Origin: Clostridiales bacterium
GTDB lineage: Bacteria > Bacillota > Clostridia > Oscillospirales > Oscillospiraceae
Length of the DNA stretch: 64,000 nucleotides
Reading direction: 5' to 3'
Assembly: GCA_004553495.1 (NCBI GenBank)
Contig: SFLE01000009.1
Coordinates: forward strand, 1 to 64,000
A model generated the notes under the pieces. It was not told where the DNA came from. It made no database searches and saw only the letters and a list, made by a program, of their open reading frames with translations. A program made the position numbers and the translations under genes. This document shows, piece after piece, positions 43,333-50,052 of this stretch (positions are counted from its first letter, which is position 1; each line of letters begins with the position of its first letter).

Positions 43333-44391
43333 ATGGATATAAACATTAAAGTCAGAAATAAAATCGCCGCTGCCGAGGAAAAGGTAATTATCTGCGGCAA
43401 CAGTGACTATATTATCCGCTTTGACCTCGACGACGAGTGGGCGGAATATAAAACAAAAACAATGCGCGTTGACCTCTTGAACGGAACGCACGAGGAGGTC
43501 ATATTCGACGGCGACAGCTGCACGCTGCCCGCGATACACGACCGCACGAGGGTGGCCGTCGGCATCTATGCCGGAAACATCCGCACCACGACTCCTGCGG
43601 TGCTGTGCTGCGAAAAATGCATAACCGATGCAAACGGCGTGCCTGCGGCTCCGGCCGAGGATGTCTACTCGCAGCTTTTGCAGCGCCTGAACGATTTCGA
43701 CGGCTACTGGCTGCCGGAGGTGTCCGAAACGGGCGAGCTGAGCTGGAAAAGGGAAAGCTCCGGTCAGGCGCCCGAGACCGCAAACATAAAGGGCGCTAAA
43801 GGGGACAAAGGCGACAAGGGCGATGCGGGAAGCGCAGGCGCAAAGGGTGATAAGGGCGATGCAGGTGCGGCGGCGACCGTCGCTGTAGGCACCGTTACGA
43901 CCGGTGCAGCCGGCTCGGAAGCCTCCGTCACAAACTCCGGAACGGTGAGTGCGGCGGTGCTCGATTTCGTCATCCCGCGCGGCGCCAAGGGCGATAAGGG
44001 CGATGCCGGCTCTGCCGCCGACTATATAGTGCAGACCGGCACCACCGGTAAATGGAGCTGGGAGAAATGGAACAGCGGCAAAAAGGTGTGCTGGGCGACA
44101 TTTGACACAGATGCCCTCGTCACCGACAAGGCATGGGGATCATTGTATTACAACACATGGATGAACCTTGCCGCCAATAAGACCGCGCGCCGCTATCCGT
44201 TCGACTTTACGGAAACGCCTGCAGTCATCGCGTCGGCTGCGCCCAACGGCTCGAGCGACTATTTCCTCATAACCGATTCCGGCAACAATCTCGGCACCGA
44301 TAAGACCCACGCTCCGGCATATGCCATAGCGCGCCCGTCCGTCGGCACCGTCACCACACCGAAAATATCTTATTTCGTAGTCGGCAAATAA
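43333..44391 (+). CDS. Phage tail-fibre/baseplate-like protein with collagen-type repeats
   Basis: The 352-residue protein has an N-terminal domain of about 100 residues of the sort found at the start of prophage baseplate or fibre proteins (YIIRFDLDDEWAEYKTKTMRV, RTTTPAVLCCEKCI, DVYSQLLQRLN). Two short Gly-X-Y collagen-like tracts follow (GAKGDKGDKGDAGSAGAKGD near residue 155, and a second near 220), separated by the phage-type sequence VGTVTTGAAGSEASVTNSGT. The last 110 residues are a fibre-tip-like domain. No other phage gene is nearby. It has its own consensus promoter and strong AGGAGG, so it seems to be expressed on its own, perhaps as a co-opted surface protein. Confidence 0.75.
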   Translation: MDINIKVRNKIAAAEEKVIICGNSDYIIRFDLDDEWAEYKTKTMRVDLLNGTHEEVIFDGDSCTLPAIHDRTRVAVGIYAGNIRTTTPAVLCCEKCITDANGVPAAPAEDVYSQLLQRLNDFDGYWLPEVSETGELSWKRESSGQAPETANIKGAKGDKGDKGDAGSAGAKGDKGDAGAAATVAVGTVTTGAAGSEASVTNSGTVSAAVLDFVIPRGAKGDKGDAGSAADYIVQTGTTGKWSWEKWNSGKKVCWATFDTDALVTDKAWGSLYYNTWMNLAANKTARRYPFDFTETPAVIASAAPNGSSDYFLITDSGNNLGTDKTHAPAYAIARPSVGTVTTPKISYFVVGK

Positions 44392-45090
44392 TTATTTCAG
44401 CTCCCCGCCGGCAGCGAGAACGGCTGCGCGCGCAAGCTCCAGCGTAGGGTCGATGTGCGGGAAGGAGAGCGAGTACATTTCAAATGCGCACGGCAGCTCC
44501 GTGCAGCCGAGGATGAGCGTCTGCGCGCCCTCTGCAAGAAGCCCGGCACAAGTGCGCTCGAAAGCCGCGGTGTCGTGACCGGCGTCTCCGGCTTTCACGC
44601 CGTTATATACAATGTCCATAACCGCCGCCTGTCCCTCAGCCGTCGGTGTTATAAGCTCAATACCGCTGCCGGAAAAGCAGCGGTCGTATATCCCGGTCTG
44701 CACCGTGCCGTCGGTGGCTAGAAGCCCCGCACGCTTTATGCCCGCCTGTGTGAGCGCCTGCACCGTTATGCGTATCATGTGCAGCACCGGAACGCTCACA
44801 GCCGCGCAGACCTCGTCGTAAAACCCGTGCGCGGTGTTGCAGGGCATGATGATAAGGCCGGCTCCGGCGGCCTCAAGCGTGCGCGCGGAGCGCTGCAACT
44901 GCGGCACCGGACTTTCGCCGCCGCGTATGAGCGCCGCGGTGCGGTCGGGGATAGCGGTGTTGCTGTCTATGATGATGTGTATGTGCTCCTGGTCGCAGGA
45001 GGCTTTCGTAACGCTTGTTATCTTGCGGAAAAGGTCAGCCGTTGCGGCAGGACCCATGCCGCCGAGAATACCGATAGTTTTCCTTTTCAT
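44392..45090 (-). CDS. Aspartate/glutamate racemase-family protein
   Basis: The 232-residue protein starts with TIGILGGMGPAATADLF, has the first catalytic cysteine in LIIMPCNTAHGFYD near residue 80 and the second in LILGCTELPCAFE near residue 192, the standard two-cysteine pattern of PLP-independent racemases of the aspartate/YgeA type. It interconverts L and D forms of an amino acid, or acts as a hydantoin/maleate-type relative. The start at 45090 is preferred because the longer frame would run into the tRNA-Thr gene. It is convergent with the tail-fibre-like gene with no spacer. Confidence 0.88.
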   Translation of the reverse strand: MKRKTIGILGGMGPAATADLFRKITSVTKASCDQEHIHIIIDSNTAIPDRTAALIRGGESPVPQLQRSARTLEAAGAGLIIMPCNTAHGFYDEVCAAVSVPVLHMIRITVQALTQAGIKRAGLLATDGTVQTGIYDRCFSGSGIELITPTAEGQAAVMDIVYNGVKAGDAGHDTAAFERTCAGLLAEGAQTLILGCTELPCAFEMYSLSFPHIDPTLELARAAVLAAGGELK

Positions 45091-45125
45091 AAAAATGCAC
45101 CCCCGATAGTAGTCATAAAAAGCCA

Positions 45126-45155
45126 AAACCCCGAAATCTGACGACTTCGGGGTTT
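45126..45155 (-). terminator. Terminator after the tRNA-Asp/tRNA-Thr genes
   Basis: AAACCCCGAA / TTCGGGGTTT (45126-45135 with 45146-45155), followed on the minus strand by TGGCTTTTT, two bases from the tRNA-Thr CCA end. Confidence 0.8.
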
Positions 45156-45156
45156 G

Positions 45157-45232
<76 letters not shown>

Positions 45233-45237
45233 AAAGC

Positions 45238-45261
45238 TGATGCCCCTCTTTCAAGGGGCAT
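45238..45261 (-). promoter_or_regulatory. Hairpin between tRNA-Asp and tRNA-Thr
   Basis: GATGCCCCT and AGGGGCATC form a nine-base stem with a six-base loop in the spacer of the tRNA transcript. It has no T run and is probably a processing structure. Confidence 0.45.
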
Positions 45262-45264
45262 CTG

Positions 45265-45341
45265 TGGCGACCGAGAAGGGACTTGAACCCTCGACCTCCG
45301 GCGTGACAGGCCGGCGTTCTAACCGACTGAACCACTCGGCC
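45265..45341 (-). tRNA. tRNA-Asp (GTC)
   Basis: The 77-base cloverleaf has acceptor arms GGCCGAG / CTCGGTC, anticodon stem CCGGC/GCCGG with loop CTGTCAC (anticodon GTC at 45305-45307), T-arm GTTCAAGTC, discriminator G and encoded CCA. Confidence 0.95.
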
Positions 45342-45377
45342 ACGGCTCAGCTAATATAACAGATTTTTTGCCTCTTG

Positions 45378-45527
45378 TCAACAACTTTTGAAAACTTTTT
45401 TGCCGAACGGCGAAATTTTTTCAGCGCTTCTTCTTTTTCTTCTTGGTTTTCTTGTTTTTATATCAACGACTATGTAGTAAGCGAGAATGCCGAGCACCAA
45501 AAATCCGACATATGCATACCATGGCAT
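45378..45527 (-). CDS. Small single-helix membrane protein with a basic tail
   Basis: A 49-codon frame begins with ATG 7 bases after GGAGG. It encodes one hydrophobic helix (YVGFLVLGILAYYIVVD) and then a Lys/Arg-rich tail (KTRKPRRKRR). It resembles the many tiny basic membrane proteins of Firmicutes but I cannot name it. One base fewer around 45455 would give a tail KNKKTKKKKKKR and an immediate stop, which looks at least as natural, so the exact C-terminus is uncertain. Confidence 0.55.
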   Translation of the reverse strand: MPWYAYVGFLVLGILAYYIVVDIKTRKPRRKRRSAEKISPFGKKVFKSC

Positions 45528-45593
45528 ATCCATCCCTCCTGACGAGATTAATATACAGTAAAATGCAGCTCGGGTCAAGGCGCAAAAAAGATA

Positions 45594-45623
45594 TGGACAA
45601 TAATGCGTGCATTGGGCTATAAT
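45594..45623 (+). promoter_or_regulatory. Promoter of the MurT/GatD-like operon
   Basis: TGGACA (45594-45599) and consensus TATAAT (45618-45623), spacer 18 bases, 31 bases before the ATG. Confidence 0.6.
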
Positions 45624-45654
45624 TAACCGTATAAATTCCGAAAGGAAGAGGGCA

Positions 45655-47031
45655 ATGAAAAAGAATTTGAGATTTATTCTTGCGCTTTTCATAAGCAAGG
45701 CGGCAATGTGGCTGCAAAAGCTTCTGGGCATGAACGCAAGCTATTTTCCGGGCAAGCTCGCAATAAAGCTCTGCCCCGATTTCCTCGGCAGGATAGATAA
45801 GCCGAAAACCATTATAACCGTCACCGGCACGAACGGCAAAACCACCTGCTGCAACCTCCTGCTGGATGTTCTCACCGACAACGGGTATGAGATACTGAAC
45901 AACAGAGCGGGCTCAAACACCGATGCGGGCATCGCAAGCGCGCTCATCGCCGAGAGCACGCTGTCGGGCAAGGTGAAAAAGCAGTATGCCGTGTTTGAGG
46001 TCGATGAGCGCAGCTCGCAGAGGATATATAAATATGTCCACCCCGATTTTGCCGTTTGCACGAACCTTTTCCGCGATTCGATACAGCGCAACGCACATCC
46101 GGAGTTTATCTTCTCGTTTATCGACTCTGCGTTGCCGGACGATACGCACATGATACTCAATGCCGAGGACCCCATAAGCAGCAGACTGAAGACAAACAAT
46201 AAGCGCACCTACTTCTCCATAAGCCGCCTGCCCAGCGACAGGACCGAGTGCGTAAATATCATAAACGATATGCGCGTGTGCCCCTGCTGCGGCGGAAAGC
46301 TCGAGTATGACTTCGTGCGCTATCACCACATCGGCAGGATGCACTGCCCCGACTGCGGCTTTGCGTCTCCCAAGCCCGACTATGAGGCGGCTCCCGACTA
46401 CGAGGCAAAGACCTTCACCGTTCACACCAAAAACGGCGACGAGACCTATCCGCTCATAAACGACAGCGTTTTTAACACTTATAATCAGGTGACCGTTGTC
46501 GCCGTTCTGCGCGAGATAGGGCTCAGCGCCAAAATGATAAGCGACAGTTTTGCGCACATGAGCATAGTCAAGTCGCGCTACACGAACATCGTTAAAAACG
46601 GCGTTGAGGTGGTCACCAATATGACCAAGGGTCAGAATCCGGTGGCGTGCTCGATAGTGTTTGACTATATCCGCTCCGAATCTGGCGTTAAAGAGGTCAT
46701 AGTCATGCTCGATGACCTTACCTTCAAGAAAACGACCGAGATAGTCACATGGGTGTACGACGCGGACTTCGAGTTTTTAAACGATGAGAGCATAAAGCGC
46801 ATAGTCGTGTGCGGCGTGAGGATGCACGATTACCACCTGCGCCTGCTGCTCGCCGGCGTTCCGGAAGAAAAGATCCGCTGCGTTGAGTTTGAGACCGACG
46901 CACCGGCGCAGCTTGAGCTCACTGGTACGGATAAGGTGTTTATCCTGCACGACCTGACGACGCCCAAGCTCACAAAGCAGGTGCGCGACGGCATTTTGGC
47001 GCGCCTTGAGGAAGGAGTGAGCGAGCAGTGA
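45655..47031 (+). CDS. murT: MurT-like Mur ligase (lipid II isoglutaminyl synthase, ligase subunit family), diverged
   Basis: The 458-residue protein has the Mur ligase ATP loop TVTGTNGKTTCCN, the ENRAGSN-like NNRAGSNTDAGIASAL, VFEVDERSS, and a four-cysteine zinc ribbon (CPCC near 209, CPDC near 233) specific to MurT. The C-terminal DUF1727-like domain is present, but the usual ADG-x-D-x-SW motif near residue 350, which in MurT supplies the Asp of the glutaminase triad, reads LDDLTFKKTTEIVTWVYD; only the W-x-YDADFE part remains. The start at 45655 has GGAAGAG upstream. It overlaps the GatD-like gene by 4 bases. Confidence 0.82.
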   Translation: MKKNLRFILALFISKAAMWLQKLLGMNASYFPGKLAIKLCPDFLGRIDKPKTIITVTGTNGKTTCCNLLLDVLTDNGYEILNNRAGSNTDAGIASALIAESTLSGKVKKQYAVFEVDERSSQRIYKYVHPDFAVCTNLFRDSIQRNAHPEFIFSFIDSALPDDTHMILNAEDPISSRLKTNNKRTYFSISRLPSDRTECVNIINDMRVCPCCGGKLEYDFVRYHHIGRMHCPDCGFASPKPDYEAAPDYEAKTFTVHTKNGDETYPLINDSVFNTYNQVTVVAVLREIGLSAKMISDSFAHMSIVKSRYTNIVKNGVEVVTNMTKGQNPVACSIVFDYIRSESGVKEVIVMLDDLTFKKTTEIVTWVYDADFEFLNDESIKRIVVCGVRMHDYHLRLLLAGVPEEKIRCVEFETDAPAQLELTGTDKVFILHDLTTPKLTKQVRDGILARLEEGVSEQ

Positions 47032-47738
47032 AAATAGAGATACTGTTTCCCGAGTTTGCAAACCTCTTCGGCGATTGCTGGAACTGGAGATACTTGGAGC
47101 GGTGTATGCCCGAAGCCGAGTTCGTTGAGACCGGCTATACCGACGAGCCGCGTTTTGCATCGGAAAAGGTGGATATGATAATCATGGGCGCCATGACCGA
47201 GAGCAAGCAGGAGCTCGTTATAAAAAAGCTCATGCCATACAGAGACAGACTGCGCCGGCTCATAGACTCCGGCACCGTGTTCCTTATGACCGCGAACGCC
47301 GGTGAGGTGTTCTGCGAGTATATCGAGAACGAGGACGGCAGCCGCGTTACCGCGCTCGGGCTCATCCCGCTGCACGCAAAGCGCGATATGCTGCACAGGT
47401 TTAACTCAACTCAGCTCTGCGAGTTCGGGAACATGGAACTCGTCGGCTTCAAGGCGGAGTTTTCGCAGCTTTACGGGGATAATAAGAACATCTGCTTTGC
47501 CCGCGCAAAATACGGCATAGGCATAAATAAGGGAACAAAGCTCGAGGGTGTGAGAGTCAACAACTTCTTCTCGACCTCTATGGTCGGCCCGTTTATAATG
47601 ATGAACCCCGAATTCGTGAAATACCTCATGAAGCTCTTGGGTGTTGAGGAGCCTAAGCTTGCGTATGAGGAGACTATATACGCCGCTTACGAGCGCCGCC
47701 GCGCGGACATCATCCGCATGATGGACGAAAATAAATAA
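47028..47738 (+). CDS. gatD: GatD-like glutamine amidotransferase subunit lacking the catalytic Cys and His
   Basis: The 236-residue partner of MurT starts at GTG (GTGA overlap). The GATase3 fold is recognisable: ILFPEFANLFGDCWNWRYL, VDMIIMGAMTESKQELV, ELVGFKAEFSQLYGD, and NPEFVKYLMKLLG. Yet the nucleophile motif, normally CGGYQ, is TANAGEVF at residues 88-95, and the YLHGPLLP motif carrying the catalytic His is TSMVGPFIMM at about 183-192. The positions agree with Cys94 and His189 of staphylococcal GatD. So it should not hydrolyse glutamine; it may be a structural subunit. A terminator follows. Confidence 0.8.
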   Translation: MKIEILFPEFANLFGDCWNWRYLERCMPEAEFVETGYTDEPRFASEKVDMIIMGAMTESKQELVIKKLMPYRDRLRRLIDSGTVFLMTANAGEVFCEYIENEDGSRVTALGLIPLHAKRDMLHRFNSTQLCEFGNMELVGFKAEFSQLYGDNKNICFARAKYGIGINKGTKLEGVRVNNFFSTSMVGPFIMMNPEFVKYLMKLLGVEEPKLAYEETIYAAYERRRADIIRMMDENK

Positions 47739-47744
47739 ATTATC

Positions 47745-47776
47745 AAAAAAACCGAGGTCAATTGACCTCGGTTTTT
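47745..47776 (+). terminator. Terminator after the gatD-like gene
   Basis: The perfect 22-base palindrome at 47751-47772 (ACCGAGGTCAA and its complement) is followed by T5. The same palindrome recurs at 52144-52165. Confidence 0.88.
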
Positions 47777-47859
47777 GCACGCTATGCTACTTTTGTTGCA
47801 GATGAGAGAATGTTTAGACTGTATGATAATAATGTAACGATGTAGAAAGGGGCGCTGTA

Positions 47860-48735
47860 ATGGGCAGTCTGTTATATAGTCCGTCGCAGTTTGGCGATGT
47901 TGAGATAATGCGGGACGAAGGTAATGCCTTCGTCGGACTTGCAACGCCCGACGGGGTAGAAGCCTGCACGCTTGACAGCCCCTTTATTGCCGATAAAAAG
48001 GTTCTTTCTGGCTATGACGATGCCTGCGTCCAGATACGAAGAATTTTGACCGCCAAGATGAAGCTTGAGCTTCCGAGGGGCTACAGCCTCGCGCTCACGC
48101 CCGAGGATCTGGCGGTGTTTTTTTCGCAGGAGTGCGATATGAGCACGATGCGCGAATACATCGACGCAAAACGAGGGCTGGTCGCGGCGGAGACGGCGCT
48201 TTGGAGGCGTGAGCGCGCATGGGACACAAATCCTATGACCGCGCAGGAGGCAGCGGCGCACAATTTCGTGTTCGATGCTCAGAGCGGAGCAATAGCCACC
48301 GACGGGTGCTTTAATCCGGCAACTAAAGTTGAGCTTCCGTCGTCGATCGACGGTGCTCGCGTGCGTGGGATAAAGGAATACGCCTTCGTGTCGTACACTT
48401 ATCTTGAAACGCTTATAATGCCCAACAGCGTGACATATCTTGAGCCTTATGCCTTTTACGATAAGGTCCATCTGCGCAATGCGAACCTGTCGAAAAATCT
48501 GACGAGAATATCCGAGGGCGCGTTCGCGCGCTGCCGTGCGCTCAATTCAATAGTCATACCCGAGGGTGTTACTCATATCGAGCCCGAGGCGTTTTATAAG
48601 TGCGCGAATCTTTTTTCGGTCTATATACCGGACAGTGTCGTGTCCGTCGGCAGGTGCGCTTTTCTGGATGTGCCGCATGTATATTACAAAGGTTCTGCCA
48701 AGGGCTTCCCATGGGGCGCGGCGGTCGGAAACTGA
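47860..48735 (+). CDS. BspA-type leucine-rich-repeat protein, first gene of the MoxR-VWA cassette
   Basis: The 291-residue protein has no signal peptide, so it appears cytoplasmic, unlike most BspA-type LRR proteins. Residues about 1-150 are unassigned mixed sequence with a helical centre (MSTMREYIDAKRGLVAAETALWRR). Residues about 165-280 form four to five LRR_5 repeats (IKEYAFVSYTYLETLIMPNSVTYL, ISEGAFARCRALNSIVIPEGVTHI, in parts) ending in YYKGSAKGFPWG. AAAGGGG precedes the ATG, and the ATPase gene starts 12 bases after its stop. It is likely the recognition or adaptor part of the three-gene unit. Confidence 0.78.
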   Translation: MGSLLYSPSQFGDVEIMRDEGNAFVGLATPDGVEACTLDSPFIADKKVLSGYDDACVQIRRILTAKMKLELPRGYSLALTPEDLAVFFSQECDMSTMREYIDAKRGLVAAETALWRRERAWDTNPMTAQEAAAHNFVFDAQSGAIATDGCFNPATKVELPSSIDGARVRGIKEYAFVSYTYLETLIMPNSVTYLEPYAFYDKVHLRNANLSKNLTRISEGAFARCRALNSIVIPEGVTHIEPEAFYKCANLFSVYIPDSVVSVGRCAFLDVPHVYYKGSAKGFPWGAAVGN

Positions 48736-48747
48736 AGGAGAGATAAA

Positions 48748-50052
48748 ATGAGAGGAAAAACCGAGAAGGTCATATGCGGCGGCAGCAATATGCGCGCGCC
48801 TATGAAGCTTGATTTCATAAGCTCGCTGAGTGAAGAGCGGTCTGCCGACTGGCCCGAGATCGTCATAGCGCGCTCCTCCCGCGAGGGCGAGCCCGTGTGC
48901 TTTGCCGCCGAGGAGGACGCGGGCGATATCTTTAACTGCATCGGCATCGTATCCGAGCCAACGGAGCAGCTTATATCCATGCTGCGTACAGCGCCCGTCA
49001 CTGCGCGTCCGCGCGCACTTTGCAGAAAAGACGGAACGGTATGCACTGCCGACGATCCGGCTGTGTGGGGCTTCATAGCCGAGTATGAGACTGCCGACAA
49101 GCTGTCCGCCGCAGTGCGCGAGGCGATAGCTCAGGCGGTGCTGCGCGGCTGCGGAAGCGAGACGGAGCTCAATGACAGAGCCGAATATATGCTCGAGCAG
49201 GGCATACCGCAGAAGATAATAATTCGCGCACTTGAGCATATGCTCGCAGAGCCCGCGTACCCCGAACTCGTACCCTGCCCGCCGGTGAGATTTGTGCAGG
49301 CCGACGCTTACGGGGAGCTCACGCGTGGTCTGGCATACCGCATGTCGGGTCTCAACCTCCGTCTCATCGGCGGCAAGGGCTGCGGCAAGAACACGCTTGC
49401 GCAGACGCTCGACTGGCTTCTGAACATCCCGCAGTACAGGATGCAGGGCAACGCCGAAATGGATAAGCTCGATCTTCTCGGCGGTCCGACGATAGAAAAC
49501 GGAACGCTGCACTATAAGCTCAGCGATATGCTGCGCTATATCGAGGCAGGAGCGGATGTCGTGCTTGACGAGGGCAACACCATAAAGCCCGAGTGCGCCG
49601 ATGTGCTGCACTCGCTGACCGACGAGGCGCGCAGAATACAGGTGCCAGGCTATGGACTTGTGAAAATGCACCCGAAATCCTCGTTTACTATAACCATGAA
49701 CGAGGGCTATGCAGGAACAAATTACATGAACGAGGCGACCATCGACCGATTTACTCCGATACAGATGTCAGAGCCCGAGAGCGTAAAGGAGATACTGCGC
49801 CGCGTCGTGCCTACTGCGCCGGAGCACTGCCTGAGCATCTGCGATGTGGTCTACTGTGCGATAAAAAGCCGCATCGACTCAGCCGGCGGTCTCGAGCCCG
49901 AGGCGATGACGATCCGCGGTCTTGTTGACGCTCTGCGCGCCGAACCGCTGCTGGGACTCAAATGGGGCCTGTTGGATAATGTCGCAGCCAAGCCGCAGGA
50001 TCAGTATACTCGCCTGCAGCTTACAGAGCTCATAGAGAGCGTGGTGCCCTGA
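48748..50052 (+). CDS. MoxR-type AAA+ ATPase
   Basis: The 434-residue protein has an unassigned N-terminal part (1-195), then an AAA domain with Walker A LIGGKGCGKNTLAQTL (208-216), Walker B ADVVLDEGNTIKPE (270-275), sensor-1-type SFTITMNEGY, and the R-finger region NEATIDRFTPIQMSE. In Walker A the usual GKT/GKS is GKN. The domain is closest in appearance to the MoxR/NorQ/CobS group that works with VWA proteins. It is preceded by an LRR gene and its stop overlaps the start of the VWA gene, so the pair is translationally coupled. Confidence 0.88.
   Translation: MRGKTEKVICGGSNMRAPMKLDFISSLSEERSADWPEIVIARSSREGEPVCFAAEEDAGDIFNCIGIVSEPTEQLISMLRTAPVTARPRALCRKDGTVCTADDPAVWGFIAEYETADKLSAAVREAIAQAVLRGCGSETELNDRAEYMLEQGIPQKIIIRALEHMLAEPAYPELVPCPPVRFVQADAYGELTRGLAYRMSGLNLRLIGGKGCGKNTLAQTLDWLLNIPQYRMQGNAEMDKLDLLGGPTIENGTLHYKLSDMLRYIEAGADVVLDEGNTIKPECADVLHSLTDEARRIQVPGYGLVKMHPKSSFTITMNEGYAGTNYMNEATIDRFTPIQMSEPESVKEILRRVVPTAPEHCLSICDVVYCAIKSRIDSAGGLEPEAMTIRGLVDALRAEPLLGLKWGLLDNVAAKPQDQYTRLQLTELIESVVP

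Noticed and set aside
43790..44000. Short repeated GAKGDKGD-coding sequence that could look like a tandem repeat or CRISPR-like array
   Set aside because: The repeats are in-frame Gly-X-Y collagen codons of one protein, with no spacers of constant length.
43333..45090. Prophage or integrative element using the tRNA genes at 45157-45341 as attachment site
   Set aside because: No integrase, no duplicated tRNA end and only one phage-like gene are visible.
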